The position numbers were made by a program, and so were the translations under genes. The notes under the pieces are model-generated. The model did no database searches. It was not told where the DNA came from and worked only from the letters and a program-made list of their open reading frames with translations. This document shows, one piece after another, positions 9,040 through 17,294 of a stretch of 64,000 nucleotides of DNA. Location: contig JBAZZX010000010.1 of the NCBI GenBank assembly GCA_041658585.1, positions 9,842 through 73,841 of the forward strand, written 5' to 3'. Position 1 is the first letter of the stretch; the number at the start of each line of letters is the position of its first letter. This stretch comes from DYFC01 sp041658585 (GTDB lineage Bacteria > Nitrospirota > Thermodesulfovibrionia > Thermodesulfovibrionales > SM23-35).

Positions 9040-10440
9040 ATGTTTGAACGATACAGGATTATACACTTTGTCGGCATAGGCGGGATCGGGATGTCCGGGA
9101 TCGCCGAGGTGCTCCATAACCTGAATTACGAGGTGACGGGCTCCGACCTGAAGGATTCCCGGACAACGAAGCGACTGAGGTCCCTCGGTATGAAAGTTTA
9201 TATCGGACATGCCGCTGAAAATGTTGATGACGCCCATGTGCTGGTCATATCATCCGCCGTCTCAGATGATAACCCGGAGGTAAGGGAGGCCAGAAAAAAG
9301 TCTATCCCTGTAATACCCCGTGCAGAGATGCTTGCCGAACTGGCAAGGCTGAAATATGGGATATTGATAGCAGGGGCCCATGGCAAGACGACGACAACAT
9401 CCCTGATTTCCACTGTCCTGACCCATGGAAAGCTCGACCCCACCGTGGTGATAGGCGGAAGGCTGAAGGCAACCGGCAGCAACGCAATGCTCGGGAAGGG
9501 AGAGTTCCTTGTGGCGGAGGCAGATGAAAGCGACGGATCGTTCCTGAAGCTTTCTCCGACCATCGCTATTGTAACGAATATTGACAGAGAGCATATGGAT
9601 TTTTTTAAAACCATGGATTCTTTAAAGGGGGCTTTCCTTGCCTTTATCAATAAGGTCCCGTTCTACGGCGCATCCGTTGTCTGCCTCGAGAACGAGTATA
9701 TCAGGGAGCTTTTGCCTTCCATCCACAGGAGATGTATAACATATGGATTTACGAAAGAAGCCGTGCTTAGGGCGGAAAATATAACAAAAGGCTTTATGTC
9801 CGTGACCTTCGACGCGGTCTATAAAGAAAGGCATATCGGGCAATTTACCCTGCCGCTGCCGGGCATGCACAATGTCCTGAACGGGCTTGCCGCTATCGGG
9901 TGTGCAACGGCGCTGAGGATGGATATTTCGGTTGTGCAGGAAGCCCTGAAAGGTTTCACCGGAATACAGAGGAGACTGGAGTTCAAGGGTCAGGCAAGAG
10001 GAATAAAGGTCTTTGACGACTACGGACATCACCCGACCGAAGTCAAGGCCACACTGAGGGCGGTAAAAGACGGGGCAGCCGAGCCCGGAAGCCGGGAACC
10101 GGGAAGACTTATCGTCCTGTTCCAGCCCCACAGATATACACGGACAAGGGACCTTATAGACGATTTCGCAGGGTCCTTTGATGATGCCGACATGCTCATC
10201 CTGCTTGATATTTATCCGGCAGGTGAAAAACCCATTGAAGGGACAACCTCGGAGGGCCTTTTAAAAAAGATAAAGCAAAAGGGTCATGAAAACGCCTGTA
10301 TGCAGAAAAAGGAGAATGCCGCAGATTATATTCTTTCACAGGCGAGGGAGGGAGACGTCGTTCTCACTCTGGGCGCCGGGGATGTATGGAAGACAGGCGA
10401 AGAAATTTTAAAAACACTGAAAGAGAATAGTAAACGATAA
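9040..10440 (+). CDS. murC: UDP-MurNAc:L-alanine ligase MurC
   Basis: First of the Mur ligases; joins L-alanine to UDP-MurNAc. From the ATG at 9040 the protein begins MFERYRIIHFVGIGGIGMSG, the classic MurC start; an in-frame TTG at 9025 is possible but less likely. The ATP loop AGAHGKTTTTS, EADESDGS and DDYGHHPTEV motifs are all present. A short extra stretch (AAEPGSREPGR, bases about 10072-10108) lies between the AVKDG helix and the IVLFQPHRYTR strand; its DNA is a short tandem repeat. It is followed two bases later by murB. Confidence 0.96.
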   Translation: MFERYRIIHFVGIGGIGMSGIAEVLHNLNYEVTGSDLKDSRTTKRLRSLGMKVYIGHAAENVDDAHVLVISSAVSDDNPEVREARKKSIPVIPRAEMLAELARLKYGILIAGAHGKTTTTSLISTVLTHGKLDPTVVIGGRLKATGSNAMLGKGEFLVAEADESDGSFLKLSPTIAIVTNIDREHMDFFKTMDSLKGAFLAFINKVPFYGASVVCLENEYIRELLPSIHRRCITYGFTKEAVLRAENITKGFMSVTFDAVYKERHIGQFTLPLPGMHNVLNGLAAIGCATALRMDISVVQEALKGFTGIQRRLEFKGQARGIKVFDDYGHHPTEVKATLRAVKDGAAEPGSREPGRLIVLFQPHRYTRTRDLIDDFAGSFDDADMLILLDIYPAGEKPIEGTTSEGLLKKIKQKGHENACMQKKENAADYILSQAREGDVVLTLGAGDVWKTGEEILKTLKENSKR

Positions 10441-10442
10441 CA

Positions 10443-11381
10443 ATGAACAGTCAGGAACTGAAAGATATATTGTCCGGCAGCCTCTTTGAAGGAGAGCTAA
10501 AGTTTATGGAGCCGATGAGCAGCCATACCTCTTTGAAAATAGGAGGTCCCGCCGACATATATGCGGCGCCGCAGGATATCCCTTCGCTCATCAACCTCCT
10601 TCTGAACCTTAACAAGAACAGGCTTCCTGTCTTTACCATCGGGGGCGGGACAAATATATTAGTCAGGGACGGAGGGATCGAGGGCGCCGTTGTATCTCTC
10701 AGGTCTTTTAAAAAGATTAAGACTATTAAGGAAGAAGACGGACATGTGCTGGTCTATGTCGGACCCGGAGTCCTGCTGCAGAAGCTACTGTATTTTGCAA
10801 AAGAAAACGGTTATGCGGGAATCGAAGGTTTTGCAGGTATACCGGGAACGGTCGGAGGCGCAATCTTTGGTAACTCAGGGGCCTTCGGCTATGAGATAAA
10901 AGATATTCTTCATTCTGTCGAGCTTATGGATAAAGAAGGAAATATAAAACGGGTCCAATCAGGCGCAATCTCCTTTGGCTACAGGAGTTCGGGAATCTTG
11001 CCCGGACGGCTCATTGTCGGTTCAGAGATAAAACTTAAAAGAGACAAAAAGGAAGAGATCGCGGAGAGGACCGATAATTTTTTAAAGATAAAACGGGAGA
11101 GGCAGCCCCTCTGGGAACCCTCTGCCGGCTGCGTATTCAAGAACCCTGAAGGCGCTTCTGCCGGAAAGCTTATTGAGGAAGCGGAATGCAAAGGCCTGCG
11201 GATCGGCGATGTTGAAGTAAGCGGCATCCACGCAAATTTTTTTGTTAACAGGGGCAGGGCAAAGGCGTCCGATTTCATAAAGCTTATGCAGGTAGTCTCT
11301 TACAGGGTGAAGAAAAAATCCGGCGTCGTCCTTGAACCCGAGATACGGATAGCAGGGAGAGATGAAGATATTGACGAATAA
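10443..11381 (+). CDS. murB: UDP-N-acetylenolpyruvoylglucosamine reductase MurB
   Basis: FAD- and NADPH-dependent reductase that makes UDP-MurNAc from enolpyruvyl-UDP-GlcNAc. The FAD-binding signatures GGGTNILVRDGGIEG and GIPGTVGGAIFGNSGAFG are clear, as are SFGYRSS and the SAGCVFKNP motif; the last resembles the short type II MurB with an active-site Ser/Cys region. The 312 residues fit that type. It starts two bases after murC and overlaps the ddl start by about 20 bases. Confidence 0.96.
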   Translation: MNSQELKDILSGSLFEGELKFMEPMSSHTSLKIGGPADIYAAPQDIPSLINLLLNLNKNRLPVFTIGGGTNILVRDGGIEGAVVSLRSFKKIKTIKEEDGHVLVYVGPGVLLQKLLYFAKENGYAGIEGFAGIPGTVGGAIFGNSGAFGYEIKDILHSVELMDKEGNIKRVQSGAISFGYRSSGILPGRLIVGSEIKLKRDKKEEIAERTDNFLKIKRERQPLWEPSAGCVFKNPEGASAGKLIEEAECKGLRIGDVEVSGIHANFFVNRGRAKASDFIKLMQVVSYRVKKKSGVVLEPEIRIAGRDEDIDE

Positions 11382-12333
11382 AAAAATAGGCGTTTTATTG
11401 GGCGGCGCTTCAGCCGAGAGAGATGTGTCTCTCAGGAGCGGAACGGCCGTCTATAACGCGCTGAAGGGCTTGGGCTATAACGCAGTTCCCATAGATGCAG
11501 GCGCCGATATCTGCGGTGTGCTGCAAAAAGAGGCGATAGAGCTAGCATTTCTTGTTCTGCACGGAGGCTGGGGAGAAGACGGTTCCATCCAGGGCATGCT
11601 CGAGGTCTTGGGCATTCCGTATACAGGCTCCGGAGTCCTTGCCTCAGCCCTTGCAATGGACAAGGAAGCATCCAAAAAAGCATTCCTATATCATGGCGTT
11701 CCGGTCCCGCCCTTTCTGGTGATTGATAAAAGATCGGCAGGCAGACACGGAGACGCGGGGACTTCTCCAGCTCTCCCATTCTCCCATTCTCCTGGACTTT
11801 CTTTTAGTTTGCCCTGGGTTGTCAAACCGGCAACAGAGGGGTCGAGCATAGGAGTGAGTATTATAAAGGACAAGAATGACTTTACACACGCGCTGGAAAA
11901 GGCATTTACATTCGGACCAAGGGCGCTTGTAGAAAAATATATAGAAGGGCGGGAAGTCCAGATTGGGATACTGAACGACAAAATATTAGGCGGGGTGGAA
12001 GTGAGACCATCCCTTGAATTCTATAGTTACGAAGCAAAATATACGGCAGGGCTTACGGAATATATACTTCCTCCCGCATTAGAATCCGGGGTTTATAAAG
12101 AAGCCTGCAGCAAGGCCCTTGCCGCACATATGGCCCTCGGCTGCAAAGGCGCAACGAGGGTTGATTTGAGGATCGACAATGAAGGAAATCCCTTTGTCCT
12201 TGAGGTCAATACTATCCCCGGTATGACGGAGACGAGTCTTATGCCGAAGATAGCACAACATGCCGGGTTTGATTTCCCGGGTTTGATAGAAGAAATACTA
12301 AGAGGAGTCGTGAGTGAAGGCCAACAGAATTAA
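11362..12333 (+). CDS. ddl: D-alanine--D-alanine ligase
   Basis: ATP-grasp ligase that makes the D-Ala-D-Ala dipeptide used by MurF. It shows the N-terminal GVLLGGASAERDVSLRSG, the LHGGWGEDGSIQG segment, KPATEGSSIGVS and the C-terminal EVNTIPGMTETSLMPK metal- and substrate-binding region. An odd Gly/Ser/Pro-rich stretch around residues 124-148 (bases about 11731-11805) comes from a repeated TCTCCCAT DNA unit and seems to be an insertion just before the conserved LPWVVKP strand. It overlaps murB at the start and ftsQ at the end. Confidence 0.95.
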   Translation: MKILTNKKIGVLLGGASAERDVSLRSGTAVYNALKGLGYNAVPIDAGADICGVLQKEAIELAFLVLHGGWGEDGSIQGMLEVLGIPYTGSGVLASALAMDKEASKKAFLYHGVPVPPFLVIDKRSAGRHGDAGTSPALPFSHSPGLSFSLPWVVKPATEGSSIGVSIIKDKNDFTHALEKAFTFGPRALVEKYIEGREVQIGILNDKILGGVEVRPSLEFYSYEAKYTAGLTEYILPPALESGVYKEACSKALAAHMALGCKGATRVDLRIDNEGNPFVLEVNTIPGMTETSLMPKIAQHAGFDFPGLIEEILRGVVSEGQQN

Positions 12334-13078
12334 GAAGACCGGCGCACGATTGAATATATTGAGCATAGTAAGGAATATTACCGTCCTGATATTAATTTTT
12401 GTCAGCGCCATTATTGTTTATCTGGTCATTTACTATAATCCCGTAAAATCCATGTTCCCTTTGATGCATGTCGTATTTTCGGGGAACAGACATCTTACGG
12501 ACGATGAATTAAAATCCCTTACCGGCATCCGCTCCGAAGAAAGCCTTATGACTCTCTCTAATGAGCAGGTCGGCAGGCAGATGCTCCGGTCACCATGGGT
12601 AAGGTCTGTGAATATACGGAAAGAGCTGCCCGACACCTTATCTATAGCAATAAAGGAAGCCGAACCGTTTGCCCTTCTTGAAATGAATGAACATCTTTTT
12701 CTCGTAGATGAAAAAGGGAAACTACTCGAAGAACTCAGGGACGGCTCAGTCCCTTTTCTCCCGGTGATAACCGGCGATCCCTACAAGGAGAAAGAGGGAT
12801 TTTCAGAGGCACTGAGCCTTGCAAAGACGATGAATGAGAAAGGATTTTTGTCTGAACGGGACCATATTGAGATCTTGGCTCATAAGCCCCATGAACTTGC
12901 CGTAATAATAGACGGACTTGTTGTGAAAATAGGGTCGGGAAGATACGAGGAAAAACTTGCCCGACTTCTCAAGCTTGAAGAAGACATAAAGCATATGGAA
13001 ATCCGGGTTGATTATATAGATTTAAGGTTTGCAGGCAGGGCTATCGTAAAGCCTGCCGCCGATAAGGTGATCAGGTAA
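12314..13078 (+). CDS. ftsQ: cell division protein FtsQ
   Basis: Bitopic membrane protein of the divisome. A GTG start at 12314 with AGAGGAG upstream overlaps the end of ddl. There is a short basic cytoplasmic N-terminus, one membrane segment (about residues 16-38), then a POTRA domain (VVFSGNRHLTDDELKSLTGI, about 50-120) and the FtsQ beta domain. FtsQ is weakly conserved, so the call rests on this architecture plus its fixed dcw place between ddl and ftsA. The stop overlaps the ftsA start (TAATG). Confidence 0.92.
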   Translation: MKANRIKKTGARLNILSIVRNITVLILIFVSAIIVYLVIYYNPVKSMFPLMHVVFSGNRHLTDDELKSLTGIRSEESLMTLSNEQVGRQMLRSPWVRSVNIRKELPDTLSIAIKEAEPFALLEMNEHLFLVDEKGKLLEELRDGSVPFLPVITGDPYKEKEGFSEALSLAKTMNEKGFLSERDHIEILAHKPHELAVIIDGLVVKIGSGRYEEKLARLLKLEEDIKHMEIRVDYIDLRFAGRAIVKPAADKVIR

Positions 13079-14301
13079 TGCTTCTTAATCCGAATCCGGG
13101 AAATATTATAGTAGGGCTTGATGTAGGGACCACGAAGATCTGCGCTGTCGTAGGGGAAATCATAAACGGCGAGATAGAGATCAAAGGCGTCAGTACATCG
13201 GCATCGTCCGGCCTCAGAAAAGGGGTGGTCGTAAATATTGAGGCCACTGTTGAATCGATAAGGAATGCCGTAAAGAATGCGGAGTCTTCCATGGGAGTGG
13301 AAATAAATTCCGTTTATGTAGGTATTTCCGGAGGGCATATTAAGGGCTTCAACAGTCATGGCGCCATCGGCATAAGGGGCAAAGAAGTTACATCCACCGA
13401 TGTCGACCGGGTCATAGATTCCGCGAAAGCGGTGTATGTGCCCCTTGACAGAGAGGTGCTCCATACAATACCGACAGGATATACCCTTGACGGACAGAAC
13501 GGCATCAAGGACCCCGCAGGAATGATCGGGGCGCGGCTTGAGGCAAAGGTATATATCCTTACCGGAGCTATTACTTCCGTACAGAATCTCCTCAAGTGCT
13601 GTGAGAAAGCAGGCGTTGAGGTTATTGATATCGTGTTCGAGCCGCTTGCGTCGGCGGAGGCCATACTGACCGATGATGAAAAAGAACTCGGCGTAGCCGT
13701 TGTAGATATCGGCGGCGGCACGACCGATATTATACTTTACAAGGATGGCTGGCTGCGGCATACATCCGTCCTTGCAATAGGAGGAAACCATTTTACCAAT
13801 GATATAGCAGTGGGTCTCAGGATGTCCGTAACCGAAGCTGAAAGGGTCAAGAAACAATACGGTCATGCGATAGCTAATTTGATTGACGATTCGGAAGAGG
13901 TGGATATTATCCAGGCAGGCCAGGGCAGGAAGATATTACGCAGGCATCTGTCAGAGATCATACAACCAAGGACCGAAGAACTGATTGACTTGATAAAAAA
14001 TGAGCTGACAACCTGTTCCGGATACGATATAGCATCAACAGGGGTTGTCCTTACCGGCGGAGGTTCGCTGCTCGCAGGGTTTGACGGATTGGCGGAATCG
14101 ATATTGGAACTCCCGGTGAGAATCGGGGCCCCCGCAGGAATACAGGGTTCGGGTGAAATCGTGAAAAATCCCATGTATGCCACAGGCACGGGGCTTGTAC
14201 TGTATGGGTTCCATACTGAATCAGGCAGGGAATTATATCCGGTAACGTTTACAGGGATATTCGGAAAGATGAAAGAATGGGTCAAAGGAATATTCAGATA
14301 A
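13078..14301 (+). CDS. ftsA: cell division protein FtsA
   Basis: Actin-like ATPase that anchors FtsZ filaments to the membrane. The N-terminal GLDVGTTKICAVVGE phosphate loop, the 1C domain region, VVDIGGGTTDI and the GVVLTGGGSLL adenosine motif mark the actin fold. The C-terminus (FGKMKEWVKGIFR) is a short amphipathic membrane-targeting helix. The 407 residues are normal. It directly precedes ftsZ, 29 bases away. Confidence 0.97.
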   Translation: MLLNPNPGNIIVGLDVGTTKICAVVGEIINGEIEIKGVSTSASSGLRKGVVVNIEATVESIRNAVKNAESSMGVEINSVYVGISGGHIKGFNSHGAIGIRGKEVTSTDVDRVIDSAKAVYVPLDREVLHTIPTGYTLDGQNGIKDPAGMIGARLEAKVYILTGAITSVQNLLKCCEKAGVEVIDIVFEPLASAEAILTDDEKELGVAVVDIGGGTTDIILYKDGWLRHTSVLAIGGNHFTNDIAVGLRMSVTEAERVKKQYGHAIANLIDDSEEVDIIQAGQGRKILRRHLSEIIQPRTEELIDLIKNELTTCSGYDIASTGVVLTGGGSLLAGFDGLAESILELPVRIGAPAGIQGSGEIVKNPMYATGTGLVLYGFHTESGRELYPVTFTGIFGKMKEWVKGIFR

Positions 14302-14330
14302 AAATCGTATAGAAGGAGGAGGGAAAGATT

Positions 14331-15503
14331 ATGTTTGAAATTATCGAAGAAGGAAGAGGACATGGAGCAAAGATTAAGGTCATCGGCGTTGGAGGCGCGG
14401 GAAGCAACGCCATTAATAATATGATAGCGTCGAACCTGCACGGCGTCGAGTTCATCGCCGTAAACACCGACATGCAAGCGCTTGAAACATCTCTGGCATC
14501 GGTAAAAGTTCAGATCGGCGCCAACCTGACAAGAGGGCTTGGCGCAGGCTCCAACCCCCAGATCGGCAGAGAAGCGGCGCTTGAAGACAGTGCGCTGATC
14601 AGCGAACACCTTGAAGGTTCCGACATGGTCTTTATCACTGCAGGCATGGGAGGCGGCACAGGCACGGGCGCAGGTCCTGTTATTGCCGGAATTGCCCGGG
14701 AACTCGGCGCAATAACCGTTGCGGTCATCACCAAGCCGTTTTTCTATGAAGGTAAGGTCAGATACACCAACGCGGAAGAAGGGATTAAAGAACTCAGGAA
14801 ATATGTGGACACCCTTATTATAATACCGAATGACAAGATAGGACTCGTTGTTGAAAAGGGAACGCCTTTGCTGAAATCTTTTGCAGTGGCCAACGACGTC
14901 CTGAAGCAGGCTGTTCAGGGAATTTCCGATATCATCCTGATACCGGGCCTCATTAATGTGGACTTTGCCGATGTAAAGACAATTATACAAAATCAGGGCA
15001 GAGGAGTAATGGGCTCGGGAGTAGGAAGAGGAGATGCCGGCGCCCTTGATGCAGCCAAAAAAGCCATATCGAATCCGCTCATTGAAGAATCCTCAATAGA
15101 AGGTGCCAAGGGCATTCTTGTAAATATCACCGGCGGACTTGAGCTTGCGCTGAACGATGTGCAGGACGCGGTCTCTTACGTTTATGACTCCGCCCACGAA
15201 GAAGTACATCTCATATTCGGCGCAGTGATAGACCCTGATATAGCTGATGAGGTGCGGGTAACGGTAATAGCTACCGGGTTTAGCGACCAGAAAGAAAAGG
15301 TGGAACTCCCGCAGGTCAAAAAATGGACGCCGGCGGTTAAACAGGCGATGAATCTGCGAGGCTCCGAGAGGGTCCTGTCAAAAAATATGAAATCCGATTA
15401 CGGCATAGATCTTGTTACGACGGACATCATGTCTTCCTATGAAGACCATATTGATGTGCCGACGTTTTTAAGAAAAGTTTCCCAACCCCAAAAAGAAGTT
15501 TAA
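14331..15503 (+). CDS. ftsZ: cell division protein FtsZ
   Basis: Tubulin-like GTPase that forms the Z ring. A strong ribosome-binding site (AAGGAGGAGGGA) precedes the ATG. The nucleotide-binding GVGGAGSNAINNM, the GTP signature GGGTGTGAGP and the T7-loop region NVDFADVKTII are all present. The C-terminal peptide for binding FtsA (YGIDLVTTDIMSSYEDHIDVPTFLRK) is atypical but keeps the DVPTFLRK core. It is the last gene of the dcw block; accessory DNA follows. Confidence 0.98.
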   Translation: MFEIIEEGRGHGAKIKVIGVGGAGSNAINNMIASNLHGVEFIAVNTDMQALETSLASVKVQIGANLTRGLGAGSNPQIGREAALEDSALISEHLEGSDMVFITAGMGGGTGTGAGPVIAGIARELGAITVAVITKPFFYEGKVRYTNAEEGIKELRKYVDTLIIIPNDKIGLVVEKGTPLLKSFAVANDVLKQAVQGISDIILIPGLINVDFADVKTIIQNQGRGVMGSGVGRGDAGALDAAKKAISNPLIEESSIEGAKGILVNITGGLELALNDVQDAVSYVYDSAHEEVHLIFGAVIDPDIADEVRVTVIATGFSDQKEKVELPQVKKWTPAVKQAMNLRGSERVLSKNMKSDYGIDLVTTDIMSSYEDHIDVPTFLRKVSQPQKEV

Positions 15504-15518
15504 GTTTCCCCTCCAACG

Positions 15519-15544
15519 AGGGGCCTTCCCCCCCGAAGGCCCCT
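15519..15544 (+). terminator. GC-rich hairpin after ftsZ, possible terminator
   Basis: Perfect 10-base arms AGGGGCCTTC and GAAGGCCCCT lie 15 bases after the ftsZ stop. No T-run follows, so termination is uncertain; it may instead be an RNA-stabilising hairpin or part of a repeat. Confidence 0.45.
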
Positions 15545-15894
15545 CCCCTCCCCCCCATCTATAAGCCGTTGCAAATATCAACCCCGGATAATAAGATTTT
15601 TATCTCGATCAATTTATACTTCCAATATGGTCAGGAACTATACGCGGCTAAAAAAATCATCGGACTTGAATAGTAAAGGATGAAGTAGTTGAGAAAAATC
15701 ATTTTACGTCCACCAGAAAACAAAAACGTTTCTAAACCTGCAAATACGTAATCCAAATCTATTGCAATTATTGAGGATTACTGGTACAAATATATGGGCG
15801 TCATAGAACTTACCATAAAAAAGCGTGTTCGGGTTCGTTATTGAGGAAATTAAAGCTTTTTGACCCAAATTAATTAAAGGAATGACAGATAATC
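15545..15894. other. gene-free stretch between ftsZ and the decayed island
   Basis: AT-rich and without a supported gene on either strand. No tRNA, integrase or direct repeat was seen. It borders the restriction-gene remnants and may contain decayed accessory sequence beyond recognition. Confidence 0.5.
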
Positions 15895-16116
15895 ATGGCA
15901 ACAAATAATTTCAGAGAAAAAGCAAACTTCATTTGGTCAATAGCTGATTTGCTGCGTGGCCATTACAAGCAGGCTGACTATGGCAAGGTGATTTTGTTGC
16001 CGTTCACAGTTCTACGGCGGCTGGACTCCATGCACATGAGATACATATTTGATGAACTCATTCGCAAGTTTGCTGAGCTCAGCAACGAGACTGCCGGAGA
16101 GCACTATACAAACTGA
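15895..16116 (+). pseudogene. hsdM: type I restriction methylase HsdM remnant (both ends of an internal deletion joined)
   Basis: Residues 1-43 match the HsdM N-terminal helical domain (NFREKANFIWSIADLLRG then DYGKVILLPFTVLRRLD). This is joined directly to a segment that normally lies over 100 residues further on (YIFDELIRKFAELSNETAGEHYT), just before the methylase catalytic domain. The frame stops soon after. The SAM-binding and NPPF regions are missing, so no methyltransferase can be made. An hsdS tail follows immediately. The family assignment is from recognised motifs; the deletion is inferred from the normal family order. Confidence 0.8.
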
Positions 16117-16231
16117 AGCTCAAAAAATAGACACCACCATTTCGACAATCGAAAAAGAAATAGAGCTTATGCAGGAATACCGTACGGCTTTAATAAATGA
16201 AGTGTTGACTGGAAAAATAAAGGTAATATGA
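16109..16231 (+). pseudogene. hsdS: type I restriction specificity subunit HsdS C-terminal remnant
   Basis: The last 40 residues of an HsdS protein are readable: QTEAQKIDTTISTIEKEIEL, then MQEYRTALINEVLTGKIKVI. This is the conserved C-terminal coiled coil and end of HsdS. It follows the HsdM remnant in a different frame with no target-recognition domains, so a second deletion fused the two genes. Its stop overlaps the start of rhuM, as in intact type I loci where rhuM follows hsdS. Confidence 0.75.
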
Positions 16232-17097
16232 GCAAGGAACTTACGCCAAAAGAAGGCGACATAATCTTTTACACTGCTCCAGATGGGGCTGTGCATATTG
16301 AGGTCTTTTTTCAGGATGAAACCTTCTGGCTGAGCCAAAGGAAAATGGCCGAATTGTTCGGGGTTGAGGTTAACACAATCAATTACCACCTCAAAGAAAT
16401 ATTTAATTCCCAAGAGTTAGATGAAATGGCAACTATTCGAAAAATTCGAATAGTTCAAAAAGAAGGCAGCCGGAATGTAGGCCGCGATGTGGATTTCTTT
16501 AACCTTGACGCGATCATTGCCGTTAGCTACCGGGTAAACAGCAGTTCCGCATTTGGGCGACCAAGACCCTAAATCACTGACATCTATGCTCAATGCAGTA
16601 TCGACTATGATCCCAAATCCGAAATCACACTACTGTTTTACAAAACTGTTCAAAACAAACTCCACTGGGCGATAAGAGGCAAAACAGCGCCTGAAATTAT
16701 TGCAGGCAGAGCTGATGCCGAAAAACCATACATGGGTTTGCAAACATGGAAAACCGCACCAAAAGGGAAAATATTAAAATCAGATGTCAGTGTGGCTAAA
16801 AACTACCTGATGGAAAAAGAAATCAAGGCATTGGAACGAATTGTTTCCATGTATCTGGACTATGCCGAAAATCAGTCAGCTAGGCAAATACCCATGAAAA
16901 TGCGGGACTGGGTGCAAAAACTTGATGCCTTCCTAAAGTTCAACGAGTACAATATTCTGAAGGACGCAGGGAAGGTATCACACGAAGTTGCTATAAAGCT
17001 TTCTGAAAACGAATATGAAAAGTTCAGGGTAACACAGGACAAAACCTTTGAATCGGATTTTGATAAAGAAGTGAAGAAGCTGGAACAGGATCGGTAA
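16228..17097 (+). pseudogene. rhuM: RhuM-family protein, frameshifted and internally deleted
   Basis: RhuM-family proteins are often encoded inside type I restriction loci; their role is unknown. The first 103 residues (to AVSYRVNS) are intact, with the WLSQRKMAELFGV helix-turn-helix-like start. Near 16543 the frame is lost: the next frame reads QQFRIWATKTL, the expected continuation. That in turn is joined to TDIYAQCSIDYDP, skipping a family segment, and the C-terminal half then continues in frame to the stop at 17097. So at least one frameshift and one internal deletion are present and the gene is dead. Confidence 0.8.
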
Positions 17098-17120
17098 ATG
17101 AGCGAAATGACGCTTATTCG

Positions 17121-17208
17121 TATGGATCAATCGCGATGAAGGTAATATCTTTGGAGAACAAAAATAGGCGGCAATAAATTCTTGCTGAAGCGGCAAATTT
17201 TTTGTCCT
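17121..17208. repeat. dispersed repeat family C, copy 1
   Basis: About 88 bases starting TATGGATCAATCGCGATGAA and running through GGTAATATCTTTGGAGAACA to the GCGGCAAA region. A close copy with few differences lies at 33536-33623, beside tRNA-Met. On the minus strand both copies can be read as a similar peptide (FIAxYFCSPKILPxSRLIHT), but no full gene surrounds either. This copy borders the decayed restriction island. Confidence 0.75.
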
Positions 17209-17242
17209 TGGAAGCTGTCGGGGGAAGAGTGCGGGATTGGGA

Positions 17243-17269
17243 CCCCCTCCCGTAACGGGAGGGGGTTTT
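17243..17269. terminator. strong hairpin terminator between rhuM remnant and glnA
   Basis: Ten-base arms CCCCCTCCCG and CGGGAGGGGG with a 3-base loop, followed on the plus strand by TTTT. On the minus strand it lies 26 bases beyond the glnA stop, so it may serve both convergent units. Confidence 0.75.
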
Positions 17270-17294
17270 CTGAAAAGCTGTAAAAGACTATGTC

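Noticed and set aside
13863..14990. 375-codon minus-strand frame opposite ftsA-ftsZ
   Set aside because: Shadow of two essential genes; composition does not resemble a protein family.
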